Assembly: GCA_029934555.1 (NCBI GenBank)
Contig: JAOZMA010000183.1
Span: 1 to 5,023 of the forward strand
Direction: 5' to 3'
Length of the DNA stretch: 5,023 nucleotides
From: Acidimicrobiia bacterium
GTDB taxonomy: Bacteria; Actinomycetota; Acidimicrobiia; Spongiisociales; UBA5794
The notes under the pieces are model-generated. The model was not told the origin of the DNA, did not search any database, and saw only the letters and a program-made list of their open reading frames with translations. This document shows, in pieces, positions 4,976 to 5,023 of this stretch. The translations under genes were made by a program, and so were the position numbers. Position 1 is the first letter of the stretch. Every line of letters starts with the position of its first letter.

Positions 4976-5023
4976 GGCGTCTGGCGTCTGGCGTCTGGCG
5001 TCTGGCGTCTGGCGTCTGGCGTC
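4976..5023. repeat. Perfect GGCGTCT heptamer array, running off the window
   Basis: Six perfect copies of GGCGTCT (4976-5017) are followed by six bases of a seventh, and the array is cut by the window end, so its true length is unknown. Read as TGGCGTC, the unit differs at one position from TGGCGAC, the reverse complement of the GTCGCCA unit nearby. The lack of any mismatch suggests recent expansion by slippage, or an assembly end placed in a repeat. Confidence 0.95.

Larger units (their letters stand above)
4892..5023. other. Spacer upstream of the MgtC-like gene, rich in heptamer repeats
   Basis: These 132 bases hold the presumed leader and promoter region of the MgtC-like gene (minus strand), then two 7-base-period arrays and a hairpin, and end at the window edge. 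A TANNNT element (TAGTCT on the minus strand, 4913-4918) would give a leader of about 20 bases, but the bases at -35 lie in the repeat array and match the consensus poorly. No gene is visible. Confidence 0.7.

Noticed and set aside
4976..5023. Possible coding repeat (a repetitive peptide)
   Set aside because: A 7-base unit shifts frame every copy, and no gene with a start and a ribosome binding site covers the array.

Overview
The window is high-GC bacterial chromosomal DNA, densely packed with genes that use ATG, GTG and TTG starts. ModA has a paired-cysteine LCxxxVPCG segment, and ModC, from memory, resembles high-GC actinobacterial versions. Together these suggest an actinobacterium, perhaps an Acidimicrobiia-like lineage. 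That placement is inference; no rRNA or marker gene is present to confirm it.

Positions 1-2654 (+) hold a tightly coupled molybdate ABC transporter operon: modA (substrate-binding lipoprotein), modB (permease) and modC (ATPase with a C-terminal TOBE-like domain). Each junction can be read as a 4-base NTGA overlap: GTGA at 23-26, ATGA at 778-781, GTGA at 1587-1590. The first junction implies an upstream gene, cut off by the window edge, whose last codons are the first 26 bases. The operon promoter therefore lies outside the window.

Positions 2655-2774 are an intergenic spacer made largely of imperfect tandem repeats with a strict 7-base period, ending in a GC-rich hairpin just past the stop of the facing gene.

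Positions 2775-4207 carry a divergent pair: an AMMECR1-domain protein (-) and a Memo-family protein (+). They are two of the three parts of the partly understood AmmeMemoRadiSam set; the radical SAM partner is not in the window. Their shared upstream region holds two back-to-back promoter-like elements. The AMMECR1 one fits a leaderless transcript.

Positions 4232-4891 (-) encode an MgtC/SapB-family membrane protein, convergent with the Memo gene across only 24 bases. Its upstream spacer (4892-5023) again holds heptanucleotide arrays: a GTCCCCA-type array like the one at 2658, a GNRA-type hairpin, and a nearly perfect GGCGTCT array that runs off the window end.

The annotated genes belong to known families. 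The most distinctive features are the 7-base-period arrays confined to the two larger spacers and the AMMECR1/Memo pair without an adjacent radical SAM gene.
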